The notes under the pieces are model-generated. The model did not search any database. It was not told the origin of the DNA and saw nothing but the letters and a program-made list of their open reading frames with translations. This document shows, in pieces, positions 51,176-59,965 of a stretch of 64,000 nt of DNA. The position numbers and the translations under genes were made by a program. Within the stretch, counting starts at the first letter, position 1, and each line of letters opens with the position of its first letter. Source of the stretch: Ectopseudomonas alcaliphila (lineage in GTDB: Bacteria; Pseudomonadota; Gammaproteobacteria; Pseudomonadales; Pseudomonadaceae); NCBI RefSeq assembly GCF_900101755.1, contig NZ_FNAE01000012.1, positions 32,536 through 96,535 of the forward strand, given 5' to 3'.

Positions 51176-52177
51176 ATGCCTCAGCCGCCGAAACGCCCGC
51201 GCAAGCCCACTCCCGCCGCCGTGAAAACCGCGCCGAGCAAGGGTGAACTGCACCCGCGCAATCGCCATCAGGGCCGTTATGACTTTCCTGCGCTGATAGA
51301 AGCCAGCCCCGAACTGGGCCGCTTCGTCATCACCAACCCCTATGGCAAGCCAAGCATCGACTTCGCCGATCCGGCGGCAGTCAAGGTGTTCAATCGCGCG
51401 CTGCTGGCGCAGTACTACGGTATCAAGCACTGGGATATTCCCGACGGCTACCTGTGCCCACCTATCCCTGGCCGCGCCGATTACCTGCATAACCTCGCCG
51501 ACCTGCTGGCGACTGACAACGACGGGCAGATTCCCCGCGGCGCAAAGGTGCGCGCCCTGGATATCGGCGTCGGCGCCAACTGCATCTATCCCCTGATTGG
51601 CCGCTGCGAATATGGCTGGCAGTTCCTCGGTACCGACATTGCCAGCGAAGCACTGGCATCGGCACGCGCCATCGTCGCCGCCAACCCGCAACTGGCCGGC
51701 GGCGTCGAGCTGCGCCAACAGGCCAATGCCGAGCACATCTTCCTCGGCCTGCTGCAGGCGCAGGAATACGTCGATCTGAGCCTGTGCAATCCCCCCTTCC
51801 ACTCCAGCGCCGCCGAAGCCACCAGCGGCAGCACGCGCAAGTGGCGCAACCTTGGCAAGCTCGACCCCAAGCGCAAGTTGCCGGTGCTCAACTTCGGCGG
51901 CCAGGCTGCCGAACTCTGGTGCCCGGGTGGCGAGGCCGCCTTTCTCAAGCGCATGGCCAGCGAAAGCGCGCAGGTGGCCGAGCAGGTACTGTGGTTCAGC
52001 AGCCTGGTATCCAAGGGCAGCAATGTGGAATTGCTGCAAGGCTGGCTGGCCAGGGCCGGTGCCGCCGAGGTGCGTATTCTCGGCATGTCCCAGGGGCAGA
52101 AGCAGAGCCGCCTGGTGGCCTGGACCTTCAAGAATGGCGAAGAGCGCAGCGCCTGGCGGCAAATCCATTGGCGTTGA
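51176..52177 (+). CDS. rlmF: 23S rRNA (adenine-1618-N6)-methyltransferase RlmF
   Basis: RlmF methylates N6 of A1618 in 23S rRNA. The product shows the family start KGELHPRNRHQGRYDFPALI, the SAM-binding ALDIGVGANCIYPLIGRCEY, and the N6-adenine motif LCNPPFHSSAAEA. I use ATG 51176 (333 residues); an earlier ATG at 51113 cannot be excluded because neither has a strong ribosome-binding site. The N-terminal 25 residues are Lys/Pro/Arg-rich, as in homologues. Confidence 0.95.
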   Translation: MPQPPKRPRKPTPAAVKTAPSKGELHPRNRHQGRYDFPALIEASPELGRFVITNPYGKPSIDFADPAAVKVFNRALLAQYYGIKHWDIPDGYLCPPIPGRADYLHNLADLLATDNDGQIPRGAKVRALDIGVGANCIYPLIGRCEYGWQFLGTDIASEALASARAIVAANPQLAGGVELRQQANAEHIFLGLLQAQEYVDLSLCNPPFHSSAAEATSGSTRKWRNLGKLDPKRKLPVLNFGGQAAELWCPGGEAAFLKRMASESAQVAEQVLWFSSLVSKGSNVELLQGWLARAGAAEVRILGMSQGQKQSRLVAWTFKNGEERSAWRQIHWR

Positions 52178-52193
52178 GACCTGCGCGCTATCC

Positions 52194-52225
52194 GTAGGGT
52201 GCGCCGTGCGCACCGACCAACCTAC
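52194..52225. repeat. REP-type palindrome between convergent genes
   Basis: GTAGGGTGCGCCGTGCGCACC contains the perfect hairpin GGTGCGC-cgt-GCGCACC and ends with CCTAC. It overlaps the last four bases of the minus-strand permease gene and may act as a transcription barrier between it and rlmF. Confidence 0.8.
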
Positions 52226-53466
52226 CAGGGCAACCAGCCGCCCAACGCCAGCCAAAGCCCGGCCACGGTCATGCTCAGCAGCGTCACCGGCACACCGCTG
52301 CGCGCATAATCGACGAAGCCAAGCCTGACGCCCTGACGCTTCGCCCCTTCGGCAACGATCAGGTTGACCACGCTGCCGATCAGCAGCAGGTTGCCGGCCA
52401 GGGTCGACATCACCGCCAGGCCAATCAGCACCGAATGCGACAGCTCCGGCATCAGCCCCAGCAGCAACACCACGAACGGCACGTTACCGATCAGATTGCC
52501 CGCCACCAAGGATGAGGTCGCCAGCGACAGCACCCCCTGCGGCAACAAGCCATGCTCGGCCAACCAGGCGGCACCTCGCGCCAACTGCGGCAGCTCCAGC
52601 GCTGCGCCACTGACCAGAAACAAGCCAACAAACAGCAGCAACAGATTCCAGTCCACCTTGTTCACGTAGTCGCGGCTGTCCACACGCCGCGACACCATCA
52701 CCAGCACCGCCACCAGCAGGGCCGACAGCTCGCGCGGCAGCGCCGTGGCGAACAGCGCCAGCAGTGCCAGGCTGGCCAGCAGCGGTTTGCAATAGCTGCG
52801 TGCGCCATAGATATGCTCGACCGGCGTATCGACTGCGGCCAGAGGCCTGGCTTCACCCCAACGATGACGCCACTGCAGCCAGATCACCGCGTACACGATG
52901 GCCATCGCGGCCACAGCGGGCGGCCCGGCCACGGCCACATAACCCCAGAAATCCAGACCTCCGGCCTGACCGATGAGGATGTTCTGCGGATTGCCGATCA
53001 GGCTCGCCGCCGACCCCGCGTTGCACGACAACGCCAGCGCCAGGAGAAACGGCCGGGGCTCCAGCCCACGCCAGTGCAGGCTGCGACACAGCAGCGGGGT
53101 CAGGGCGAAGGCGACGATGTCGTTGACCAGCACGGCCGAAAGCAAGCCGCCCAGCAGCACCACGCCCACCAGCAGAACAGCCGGGCGCTCGGCATGCTCG
53201 GTCAGGTAGCGGTTGAGCCAGGCATACACCCCGGAAAAATCGAACTGCGCGGAAATCAGCATCAGCGCCAGCAGCAGCAACAACGCGCCAGGGTCGAGAT
53301 GATGAGCCGCGTCCTCCATGCTCAAGGCACCGCTGACCAGCAGCAAAACCGCGGCGCAACAGGCGATCCAGCTGCGGTCGATGCGCAGGCCGCGGATGCC
53401 GCCGGCAGCCATGCCCAGATAAGTGAGGACGAACAGGCCGATGGTCAGCCAGGCAGCGAAGGTCAT
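52222..53466 (-). CDS. Anion transporter of the ArsB/NhaD superfamily (YbiR-like)
   Basis: The 414-residue membrane protein has about ten or eleven helices and the ion-transporter-superfamily half motifs: LSAVLVNDIVAFALTPLLC, SCNAGSAASLIGNPQNILIG, and in the second half SSLVAGNLIGNVPFVVLLLG and MSTLAGNLLLIGSVVNLIV. It resembles E. coli YbiR, whose substrate is not established. Unlike the SLC13 permease nearby it has no TrkA-C insert. It starts at ATG 53466. Confidence 0.85.
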   Translation of the reverse strand: MTFAAWLTIGLFVLTYLGMAAGGIRGLRIDRSWIACCAAVLLLVSGALSMEDAAHHLDPGALLLLLALMLISAQFDFSGVYAWLNRYLTEHAERPAVLLVGVVLLGGLLSAVLVNDIVAFALTPLLCRSLHWRGLEPRPFLLALALSCNAGSAASLIGNPQNILIGQAGGLDFWGYVAVAGPPAVAAMAIVYAVIWLQWRHRWGEARPLAAVDTPVEHIYGARSYCKPLLASLALLALFATALPRELSALLVAVLVMVSRRVDSRDYVNKVDWNLLLLFVGLFLVSGAALELPQLARGAAWLAEHGLLPQGVLSLATSSLVAGNLIGNVPFVVLLLGLMPELSHSVLIGLAVMSTLAGNLLLIGSVVNLIVAEGAKRQGVRLGFVDYARSGVPVTLLSMTVAGLWLALGGWLPW

Positions 53467-53560
53467 GCGCTATCCACCCGAACGGATGCATGGGAGAAGC
53501 CGCGCAATCTAGCGAGGCCACAGCGACACGGGAATAGTGCGCCGCACTTTTTTACCGCCA

Positions 53561-54334
53561 TCAGGGCCGCGCCAGGTAAGCCGTCACGCGTGCCTGATAG
53601 ACCGGCGATTGCCGCTGACGCTGCACCTCGTCCCAGATCCGCTCCGCCAGGCCTGGATCACGCGCCAGCAGCGCGTTGGACAGCATCAGGTAGTAGGGCT
53701 TTTCTTCGAGCAACTGCGGCAGCTTCTCCACCCGCTGAGCCAACTGCGGGCTGGCCTGCAACACGAAATCACCACGCATGGTCTGCAAGGCCACTGCCTC
53801 GACTCGGCCATGAACAAGCATCTGCAGCAATGCCTGAGGGTCGCGGCTTGATTCGTCCACCTCCAGCCCATGAGCCAGCAACAGATCGCGAATGGAGAAA
53901 CCACTGAGCGAACCGACACGGCCATTCACCTGACTGAAATGCTGACCATCCCAGGACACCGCGCTGCCAACGCGGCGGTACAGGGCATAGCGCGAGGTGT
54001 GCAAACGCCTGCGGGCATCCGGACGGCCAGCGGCATCGGTAGGGTAATGGCCCATCTGCAGGCGCTCGGTCTTGAAGCTGGCGGCGAAGGCACCGTCGTA
54101 GAGTCCCTGCTGCATCCCGGAAAGACAGCGTTTCCAGGGCACGGACACGTAGACCACCTGCAGCTGCAACCTCTGCTGTACCAGGTTGAGCAGCTCCAGA
54201 TTCAGGCCTGTGCCGTCGGTCATCACCCAGGGGTAAGCGTTCTGATCTTCATGACAGAACGTCAAGGCCGGCTGGGTGCCGTAACAGGTGCCAGCCAACA
54301 GCCAGAGCAGGCAGTAATGCAGCGCTTTGTGCAA
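53561..54334 (-). CDS. Periplasmic substrate-binding protein-like
   Basis: The 257-residue exported protein starts with a signal peptide (LHYCLLWLLAGTCYG) and has a family-3 binding-protein-like domain: LTFCHEDQNAYPWVMTDGTG, then VPWKRCLSGMQQGLYDGAFA and GRVGSLSGFSIRDLLLAHGL. The start is TTG 54334, with GGAG eight bases upstream. No permease is adjacent. It is divergent from another binding protein at 54595, and the two may recognise related ligands. Confidence 0.78.
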   Translation of the reverse strand: MHKALHYCLLWLLAGTCYGTQPALTFCHEDQNAYPWVMTDGTGLNLELLNLVQQRLQLQVVYVSVPWKRCLSGMQQGLYDGAFAASFKTERLQMGHYPTDAAGRPDARRRLHTSRYALYRRVGSAVSWDGQHFSQVNGRVGSLSGFSIRDLLLAHGLEVDESSRDPQALLQMLVHGRVEAVALQTMRGDFVLQASPQLAQRVEKLPQLLEEKPYYLMLSNALLARDPGLAERIWDEVQRQRQSPVYQARVTAYLARP

Positions 54335-54594
54335 AACCAGACTCCATCACCGGAATGCGTGACGACGGGCATTCGATCCGCGGTTTGTCACCGACTTCTT
54401 GTTCTGTTCCAAGCATAGGCATATACGCCCAACGCCGTCTGCAGCACTTGGCTGTGCCACGGCACAGACAGAACGAAGCCAGGCGCTGGACTTCAATCAT
54501 TCCACTGCCTCGTACACGGCAGCATGACGGGGATCAACAGTGCAAAAATATTAGAGTGCCATCATTCTGTTACCCGAGCTGTCGAGGACTACAG

Positions 54595-55428
54595 ATGCGT
54601 CACGGCCTGCTGATTGTGCTGCTTAGCCTGCTCTGCTCCGGCCCTGTCGGGGCCGTCGAGGCGCCTTTGCTACGTATCAGCGCCGGGGAATGGCCGCCTT
54701 ATCTGTCAGCCAGGCTCGAACACCAGGGGCCGGTGGCTCATCTGATCCGCGACCTGCTGGCCGAGGAAGGCTACCGCGTCGAATTCACCTTCCTGCCCTG
54801 GCCCCGCGCCTACGCAGAAGCCGCCGCCGGACGCTATGACGCCACGGCGGTATGGATGCACAAGGCAGAGCGTGAGGCGGACTTTCTCTTCAGCGCACCG
54901 CTGCTCAACGAGCAGTTCGTGTTCTTCCACCTGAAAACACAGCCCTTCGACTGGCGGCACTTCGATGACCTCAGCGGCATGACCCTCGGCGGCGGTCTGG
55001 AATACAGCTACGGGCCGGCGTTCGATGCCTTTCTCGCCAAGGAAAAAGTACGCATCGAGCGCGTCTCCAGTGACCGGCAGAACTTCGAGAAACTGCTCAA
55101 GGAGCGTGTGGTGCTCTACCCGCAGGAGCTCAACGTCGGCTACGCCGCGCTGCGTAACCAGTTCTCCCGCGAGGATGCCGAGCGCATCACCCATCACCCC
55201 AAGCCGCTGCTGATCAACCTCAGCTATCTGATGCTGCCCAGGCGCCTGGCGCAGAGCGAAACGCTACGCGAGCGCTTCGACGCACGCCTGCAGCAGTTTC
55301 GCCAGGATGGTCGCTACCAGCAGTACTTCGACGCCCTGCAGGCCGGCCACTACCAAGCCGTGCCCGAAGATGCCGCGCCATCGCCTGAAAATATCTTGGT
55401 TCCTGGATTCCCGCCTGCGCGGGAATGA
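54595..55428 (+). CDS. Periplasmic substrate-binding protein-like, C terminus within a repeat
   Basis: The 277-residue protein has a signal peptide (LLIVLLSLLCSGPVGA) and a family-3 binding-protein fold: RISAGEWPPYLSARLEHQGP, VEFTFLPWPRAYAEAAAGRY and DDLSGMTLGGGLEYSYGPAF. The last eight residues (about VPGFPPARE) and the stop codon are encoded by the left arm of an intergenic inverted repeat, so the natural stop was probably replaced. The start is ATG 54595. The frame is open upstream to 54355 but lacks a start signal there. Confidence 0.8.
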   Translation: MRHGLLIVLLSLLCSGPVGAVEAPLLRISAGEWPPYLSARLEHQGPVAHLIRDLLAEEGYRVEFTFLPWPRAYAEAAAGRYDATAVWMHKAEREADFLFSAPLLNEQFVFFHLKTQPFDWRHFDDLSGMTLGGGLEYSYGPAFDAFLAKEKVRIERVSSDRQNFEKLLKERVVLYPQELNVGYAALRNQFSREDAERITHHPKPLLINLSYLMLPRRLAQSETLRERFDARLQQFRQDGRYQQYFDALQAGHYQAVPEDAAPSPENILVPGFPPARE

Positions 55429-55470
55429 CGAGAATTGCAGACAGTCGTCATCCCCGCGAAGGCGGGGACC
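55405..55470. repeat. Inverted repeat of the GGATTCCCGCC-CGGGAATGACG class
   Basis: The left arm contains ATTCCCGCCTGCGCGGGAAT with TGACG after it, and the right arm contains CGTCATCCCCGCGAAGGCGG, inverted. Elements of this type are scattered through many proteobacterial genomes. The left arm encodes the end of the binding protein; the right arm lies 20 bases from the isochorismatase-type gene. Confidence 0.8.
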
Positions 55471-55490
55471 CCAAAATGAGCCGCTACGAA

Positions 55491-56033
55491 TCAGCGAATA
55501 AAACCGCGGCTGATCTCGCGAAAAAGCTCGGTACCGGCCCGCTCCAGCCACTCGAAGGCGACCATCTCACGCGAGACGATCACCGCCCCTGCGCCTTCCA
55601 TGCGCGCCAGGCCCAGCGCCTTGTCGCGCGGCCGACGCGAACCAACCGCCTCGTCCACCACGAACACCTCACGCCCGGCAGTCAGCAGGCCGAGTACCGT
55701 CTGCAGCACGCAGACATGGGTTTCCGTGCCACAGACGATGAACTGCTGGCGCTCACCACCCGGCAAGTCGAACAGCCCAGCCCCCGCAGTCGCCGAGAAA
55801 TGAATCTTCTCCCGCAGCCCCTCGCCCGGCAGCAACTCATGCAGGCTCGCCTCGGTATAACCCAACCCCTTGGGATACTGCTCGGTAGCGATCACCGGCA
55901 CCTGCAGGCGCTGCGCCACACGCACCAGCCACGAGGCTTGCTCGATCACCGCTGCACCACCGTCGATGGCCGGCAACAAGCGCTCCTGCAGATCGATCAC
56001 CAGCAGGGTGGAATCCTTCGCTCGCATCAACAT
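55491..56033 (-). CDS. Isochorismatase-family hydrolase
   Basis: The 180-residue product is a cysteine hydrolase of the isochorismatase superfamily. The catalytic Asp is in STLLVIDLQERLLPAIDGGA, the Lys in GEGLREKIHFSATAG and the Cys in GTETHVCVLQTVLGLLTAGR. The natural substrate cannot be predicted; nearest general relatives are the YcaC-type or nicotinamidase-like hydrolases. ATG 56033 is used, with GGAG seven bases upstream. The stop of sbcC (56036) adjoins it, so it is probably co-transcribed with sbcC. Confidence 0.88.
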   Translation of the reverse strand: MLMRAKDSTLLVIDLQERLLPAIDGGAAVIEQASWLVRVAQRLQVPVIATEQYPKGLGYTEASLHELLPGEGLREKIHFSATAGAGLFDLPGGERQQFIVCGTETHVCVLQTVLGLLTAGREVFVVDEAVGSRRPRDKALGLARMEGAGAVIVSREMVAFEWLERAGTELFREISRGFIR

Positions 56034-56035
56034 CA

Positions 56036-59000
56036 CTACGCTCCTTCCTTCACCGCAAAACGCGCATCGAGCCGGCTGTAGCCCAGGCCAACGCCCTTGT
56101 GCACCCGCAGCTGCACGGGAATACGTTCCTTCATCGCCTCGACATGGCTGATCACACCGATGGTCTTGCCGCTGGCATTGAGGTTGTCCAGCGCATCCAG
56201 CGCCACCTCCAGCGTCTCGCCATCGAGGGTGCCGAAGCCTTCATCGAGAAACAGCGAGTCGATGCTGGTCTTGTGGCTGACCAGATCGGACAGCGCCAAC
56301 GCCAGCGCCAGGCTGACCAGGAAACTCTCGCCACCGGACAGGGTTCGGCAGTCGCGCGCCACGTCGGCCTGCCAGGTGTCGCACACTTCCAGTTCCAACT
56401 CGCCACTGCCCTTGCGCGCCAGTTGGTAGCGGCCGTGCAGGCGCGTCAGTTGGCGGTTGGCCAGGTGGATCAGATGATCAAGGGTCAGACCCTGGGCGAA
56501 CTTGCGGAACTTGGCGCCGTCCGCCGAGCCGATCAGACCGTTGAGCTGTTGCCACAGGGCATGCTCACCCTCCTGCGCTTCGATTTCGGCGAACAGCGCC
56601 TGCTGGCTGCTGCGCCGCGCATCGTCAGCCTGCAACTGCGCGCGCAGCTCGCCCTGGCGCTGGCTCAGCTCGCGCACTTCTCTGTGCAGCACTTGCAACT
56701 GCTCATCCAGTTCGCCCAGCGACAGCTCTGTCTGCGGCGTGGCGCTCAGCTGCTGCAGCTGCGCCTCGGCGGCAGCCAACAGCGTCGATGCCTCGGTCAG
56801 GGCCCGCTCCAGACGTGCCTGCAACGCCAGCAGCCGCTCTTGCTCATCGTCCTCCAGCAGCGCGGCGAGAAATGCTGCAAGGTCGCTGAAGGGGCTCGCC
56901 GCCAGTGCTTGCAGCCAGCGCTGCTCGGTCTCGTCCGAGCGCTGCTGCAGTTGCTGCAACAAGGTCTGCTGACTCTGCTCGCGGCCGCGCAGGGCATCAC
57001 TTTCGCGCTGGGCACTGACCAGGCTGCCCGCTGCATTGTGCAACGCCAGCTCCGGCTGTACCGACGGCTCGGGCTCGGCCAGCGTCAGCGCACCTTCGCT
57101 CTGCCAGCGCTGTTGCCAGTGCTCGGTCTGTGCCTCTGCTTCAGCGAGCAGACGCTGCGCCTCACGCTGCTGCTCCAGCAGTTGTTGGTCCTGCGCCTGG
57201 GCCTGCTGCCAGTCGCGCCAGGCATGTTCCTGTTCGGCCAACCAGGCGCTAGCGTCCGCCGGCAACTCGCTGGCAAAGCCTGCAAGGCTGCTCAGCAGCG
57301 TCCGCTGGTGCTGCTGCAGCTCCTGCTCCAGGTGCCGCTGGCGCTCGCCCTGTTCGGCTTGTCGCGCCTGCAGATTGTCCTCATCGCGCGCCAGTAGCGC
57401 CTGGCGCTGCTGGGTATCGGCCAACGCACGCTCGGCCACCTCACGGTCACTGCGCGCCTGCGCCAGTTGCGCCTGCCCGGCCTCGACCGAGGCGAGGCGC
57501 TCCTGCAGGTGAGTCAGGCTCTGCTCATGCTGGCGCTGCAGCTCGCGCAAAGCGGCACCGTCAGAGATCTGCAAGGCCTGCTCGGTCAGTTGCTGTTGCC
57601 ACTGCGCATTCTGCTGGGCGGCCTGCTGGCTCGCCTGCTCCAGCTGCTGCTGAACCTGAGCGATCTGCGTGACCAGGCGAGTCAGCTCGTCACGCAGGGT
57701 GCCGCCCTGGCTTTCCAGCTGCGCCAGTTCGTTGCGGCACTGCTCCAGCGCCTGGCGCGTGGCGGAGACGTTGAGCGCCTGGTACTGACTGACCGCCGGA
57801 TGCGCGCGCGAACCGCACAGCGGGCAGGCTTCGCCCGGCTGCAGCTGGGCACGGTAGGCTTCCAGATCCTGAATGCGCTGCTCCTGCTCCAGCAGCTTCT
57901 CCTTATCGGCCAGTTGTTGCTTGAGCGCCTTGTAGCGCTCGCGCAGGCCGCCGATTTCATCGTTCTTGCCGGCGTGCTGTGTTTGCAGTTGCGCCAGGCG
58001 CGGGGTCAGCTCGGCAATCTGATTGGCCGTTTGTTCACGGCTCTGCGCCAACTGCTCCAGACGGTCCAGCGCGCGCCCCAGCACTTGCGATTGCTGCCAG
58101 CGCTGGCGCAGCCCTGCCTCATCGCCCTCGCCGAGCAACGCCTGCAGATCGCTTTGCTGCCTGGCTTCGCTGGCGCGGGCATCCTCCAGCCGCTTCACCG
58201 CATCGGCCTGCTGCGTCGTGAGCTGATCACGCTGGCGCTGCAAGACGGCGAGCTGTTCACTCTCCTGCGCCATACGCGCCTGCAGCGCCTGTTGCTCCTT
58301 GAGCAGTTGTCCGCGCTGATCGAACTGCGCGCGCCAGCCACCAAGCAGCTCGCCCAACCGCTCCCGTTGCGGCGTACCGCTGATGCGTGCGTGCAGCGTT
58401 TCACGCTGCCCGGCCAGATGCTGCAGCTGCGCGTGACGCAGGCTCAGGCATTGCTGGGCATAGCGGCTGGCCAGCCAGAGCTGCTGGCGCTCGCGCTCGC
58501 TGCTGTGGCGTTGTTGCTGGTGCAGGTCATCCAGCGCCTGCAGTGCCTGCTGTCTGTCCTGCTGCGCCTGCTGCCAGGCCAGGTACAGCGGCTGCAATCG
58601 AGCTGCCGGCTCACTGTCTGCCAGCCGTTGCAGCTCGCCGGCCGCATCGAGGCGAGCCTGCTGAGCCTGTTCCAGCCCCAGCCGTGCCTGCTGGCGTTGC
58701 TGCTCCGCCTGCTGCAGCGCCTCGCGCCAACGGCGCTGGCTTTGCAGAGCCTGCTGTCGAGCCATTAGCGGCGCCTCTTCCTGGCTCAGGCGCTGATGCT
58801 CGGCCTGCAGCTCGGTGCGCTGCGCCTCGTCGAGCAACTCCATACCCTGGGCGCGGCTTTTCAGCAGATTGAGCGATTGTTCGGCGGCCTTGGTGCGCTC
58901 GTAGACCTGCTGCGAAATCTGCCCGTACACCTCGGTGCCGGTCAGTTCCTCCAGCAGCTCGGCACGCTGGTTGGCATTGGCTTCGAGAAACGCAGCGAAG

Positions 59001-59470
59001 CCGCCCTGGGCCAGCAGCATGGACTTGGTGAAACGCTCGAAATCCAGGCCGGTCAGCTCGGCGGTCAGACTTTCCTTCTCGCGAATCTTGTCGGTCAGGA
59101 TTTCGCCACCGTCGATGCGCGCCAGCTCGACCTTGGGCGCCTGCAGCGCACCCTCGACCTTGTCGCGCGCGCGGCGCTGGCTCCAGAAGGCGCGATAGCC
59201 CTGCCCCTTGACCTCGAACTCGACCTCGGCCAGGCAGTCGGCGGTATGTCGGGTCATCAGCTCGTTGCCACTGGCCGACAACGTGCTCATGCGCGGTGTG
59301 CGGTGATACAGGGCCAGGCAGATGGCGTCGAGCAAAGTGGTCTTGCCCGCGCCGGTCGGCCCGGTAATGGCGAACAGGCCGCTACCGGCGAAAGGCTCGG
59401 CGGCGAAGTCGATCTTCCACTCGCCCTTGAGGGAGTTGAGGTTCTTGAGGCGCAGGCTGAGGATTTTCAT
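56036..59470 (-). CDS. sbcC: SMC-family DNA repair nuclease subunit SbcC
   Basis: SbcC is the ATPase of the SbcCD (Mre11-Rad50-like) complex that processes DNA hairpins and ends. The 1144-residue product has Walker A ITGPTGAGKTTLLDAICLAL near residue 35 and very long Gln/Leu-rich coiled coils. A zinc-hook CPLCGSRAHP lies about mid-protein. The ABC signature TLSGGESFLVSLALALALSD and Walker B SLFLDEGFGTLD are near the end. The nuclease partner sbcD, usually directly upstream, is not here: the next gene is an unrelated lipoprotein. It starts at ATG 59470. Confidence 0.94.
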   Translation of the reverse strand: MKILSLRLKNLNSLKGEWKIDFAAEPFAGSGLFAITGPTGAGKTTLLDAICLALYHRTPRMSTLSASGNELMTRHTADCLAEVEFEVKGQGYRAFWSQRRARDKVEGALQAPKVELARIDGGEILTDKIREKESLTAELTGLDFERFTKSMLLAQGGFAAFLEANANQRAELLEELTGTEVYGQISQQVYERTKAAEQSLNLLKSRAQGMELLDEAQRTELQAEHQRLSQEEAPLMARQQALQSQRRWREALQQAEQQRQQARLGLEQAQQARLDAAGELQRLADSEPAARLQPLYLAWQQAQQDRQQALQALDDLHQQQRHSSERERQQLWLASRYAQQCLSLRHAQLQHLAGQRETLHARISGTPQRERLGELLGGWRAQFDQRGQLLKEQQALQARMAQESEQLAVLQRQRDQLTTQQADAVKRLEDARASEARQQSDLQALLGEGDEAGLRQRWQQSQVLGRALDRLEQLAQSREQTANQIAELTPRLAQLQTQHAGKNDEIGGLRERYKALKQQLADKEKLLEQEQRIQDLEAYRAQLQPGEACPLCGSRAHPAVSQYQALNVSATRQALEQCRNELAQLESQGGTLRDELTRLVTQIAQVQQQLEQASQQAAQQNAQWQQQLTEQALQISDGAALRELQRQHEQSLTHLQERLASVEAGQAQLAQARSDREVAERALADTQQRQALLARDEDNLQARQAEQGERQRHLEQELQQHQRTLLSSLAGFASELPADASAWLAEQEHAWRDWQQAQAQDQQLLEQQREAQRLLAEAEAQTEHWQQRWQSEGALTLAEPEPSVQPELALHNAAGSLVSAQRESDALRGREQSQQTLLQQLQQRSDETEQRWLQALAASPFSDLAAFLAALLEDDEQERLLALQARLERALTEASTLLAAAEAQLQQLSATPQTELSLGELDEQLQVLHREVRELSQRQGELRAQLQADDARRSSQQALFAEIEAQEGEHALWQQLNGLIGSADGAKFRKFAQGLTLDHLIHLANRQLTRLHGRYQLARKGSGELELEVCDTWQADVARDCRTLSGGESFLVSLALALALSDLVSHKTSIDSLFLDEGFGTLDGETLEVALDALDNLNASGKTIGVISHVEAMKERIPVQLRVHKGVGLGYSRLDARFAVKEGA

Positions 59471-59530
59471 GCACAGGTCGTAAGCCGTTGGAGGCGGTCA
59501 TTCTGGCATTGTCATCGGCGGCGTGCTGGC

Positions 59531-59896
59531 TCAATCGCGGCAATAGCCCTCGCCGCTGCGCACGGTCAGGCAATTCTGTTTATCCAGCAGCCATTTCATA
59601 CCGGTGGCTTCGCCGTCGGTGGTACTGATGCTCTCCACCACGCCGTCGCGCACGAAGACGATCTTCGCCCCCTGCGCGCGGCCGACGAAACGCCGCGGGC
59701 CGTCGAGGTTGGCGATGGTCAGGCGGTAGTCGGCCGGCGTGCCACTGATATCCAGATAGGTACCCTCTGGCCCGTTCCAGCGCCCCAGCCATTGCTCGGT
59801 CACCCTGGCATCCTGCTCGCCGGACGACTTGGCGCAACCAGCAAGCAGCAGGGGAACGGCCACCGCCGCGAGAAGAAAGTGCAAGGTTCTATACAT
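59531..59896 (-). CDS. Small lipoprotein of unknown function
   Basis: The 121-residue product starts at ATG 59896, with GGAG five bases upstream, and has a lipoprotein signal ending LLAGC|AKSSGEQ. The mature part is a compact, probably beta-rich domain with EQWLGRWNGPEGTYLDISGT, YRLTIANLDGPRRFVGRAQG and a C-terminal cysteine pair (QNCLTVRSGEGYC). I do not recognise a named family. It sits where sbcD would be expected. Confidence 0.75.
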   Translation of the reverse strand: MYRTLHFLLAAVAVPLLLAGCAKSSGEQDARVTEQWLGRWNGPEGTYLDISGTPADYRLTIANLDGPRRFVGRAQGAKIVFVRDGVVESISTTDGEATGMKWLLDKQNCLTVRSGEGYCRD

Positions 59897-59965
59897 GAGG
59901 GTCTCCACGAGAAGAGTTGCAGCGGTTTCGACCAGAGCCGTTCACGACCGGTTCAGGCCCGAGTT

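Noticed and set aside
56099..58768. Two Leu/Gln-rich plus-strand frames of over 430 codons opposite sbcC
   Set aside because: They are reverse complements of the coiled-coil CAG/CTG-rich codons of sbcC.
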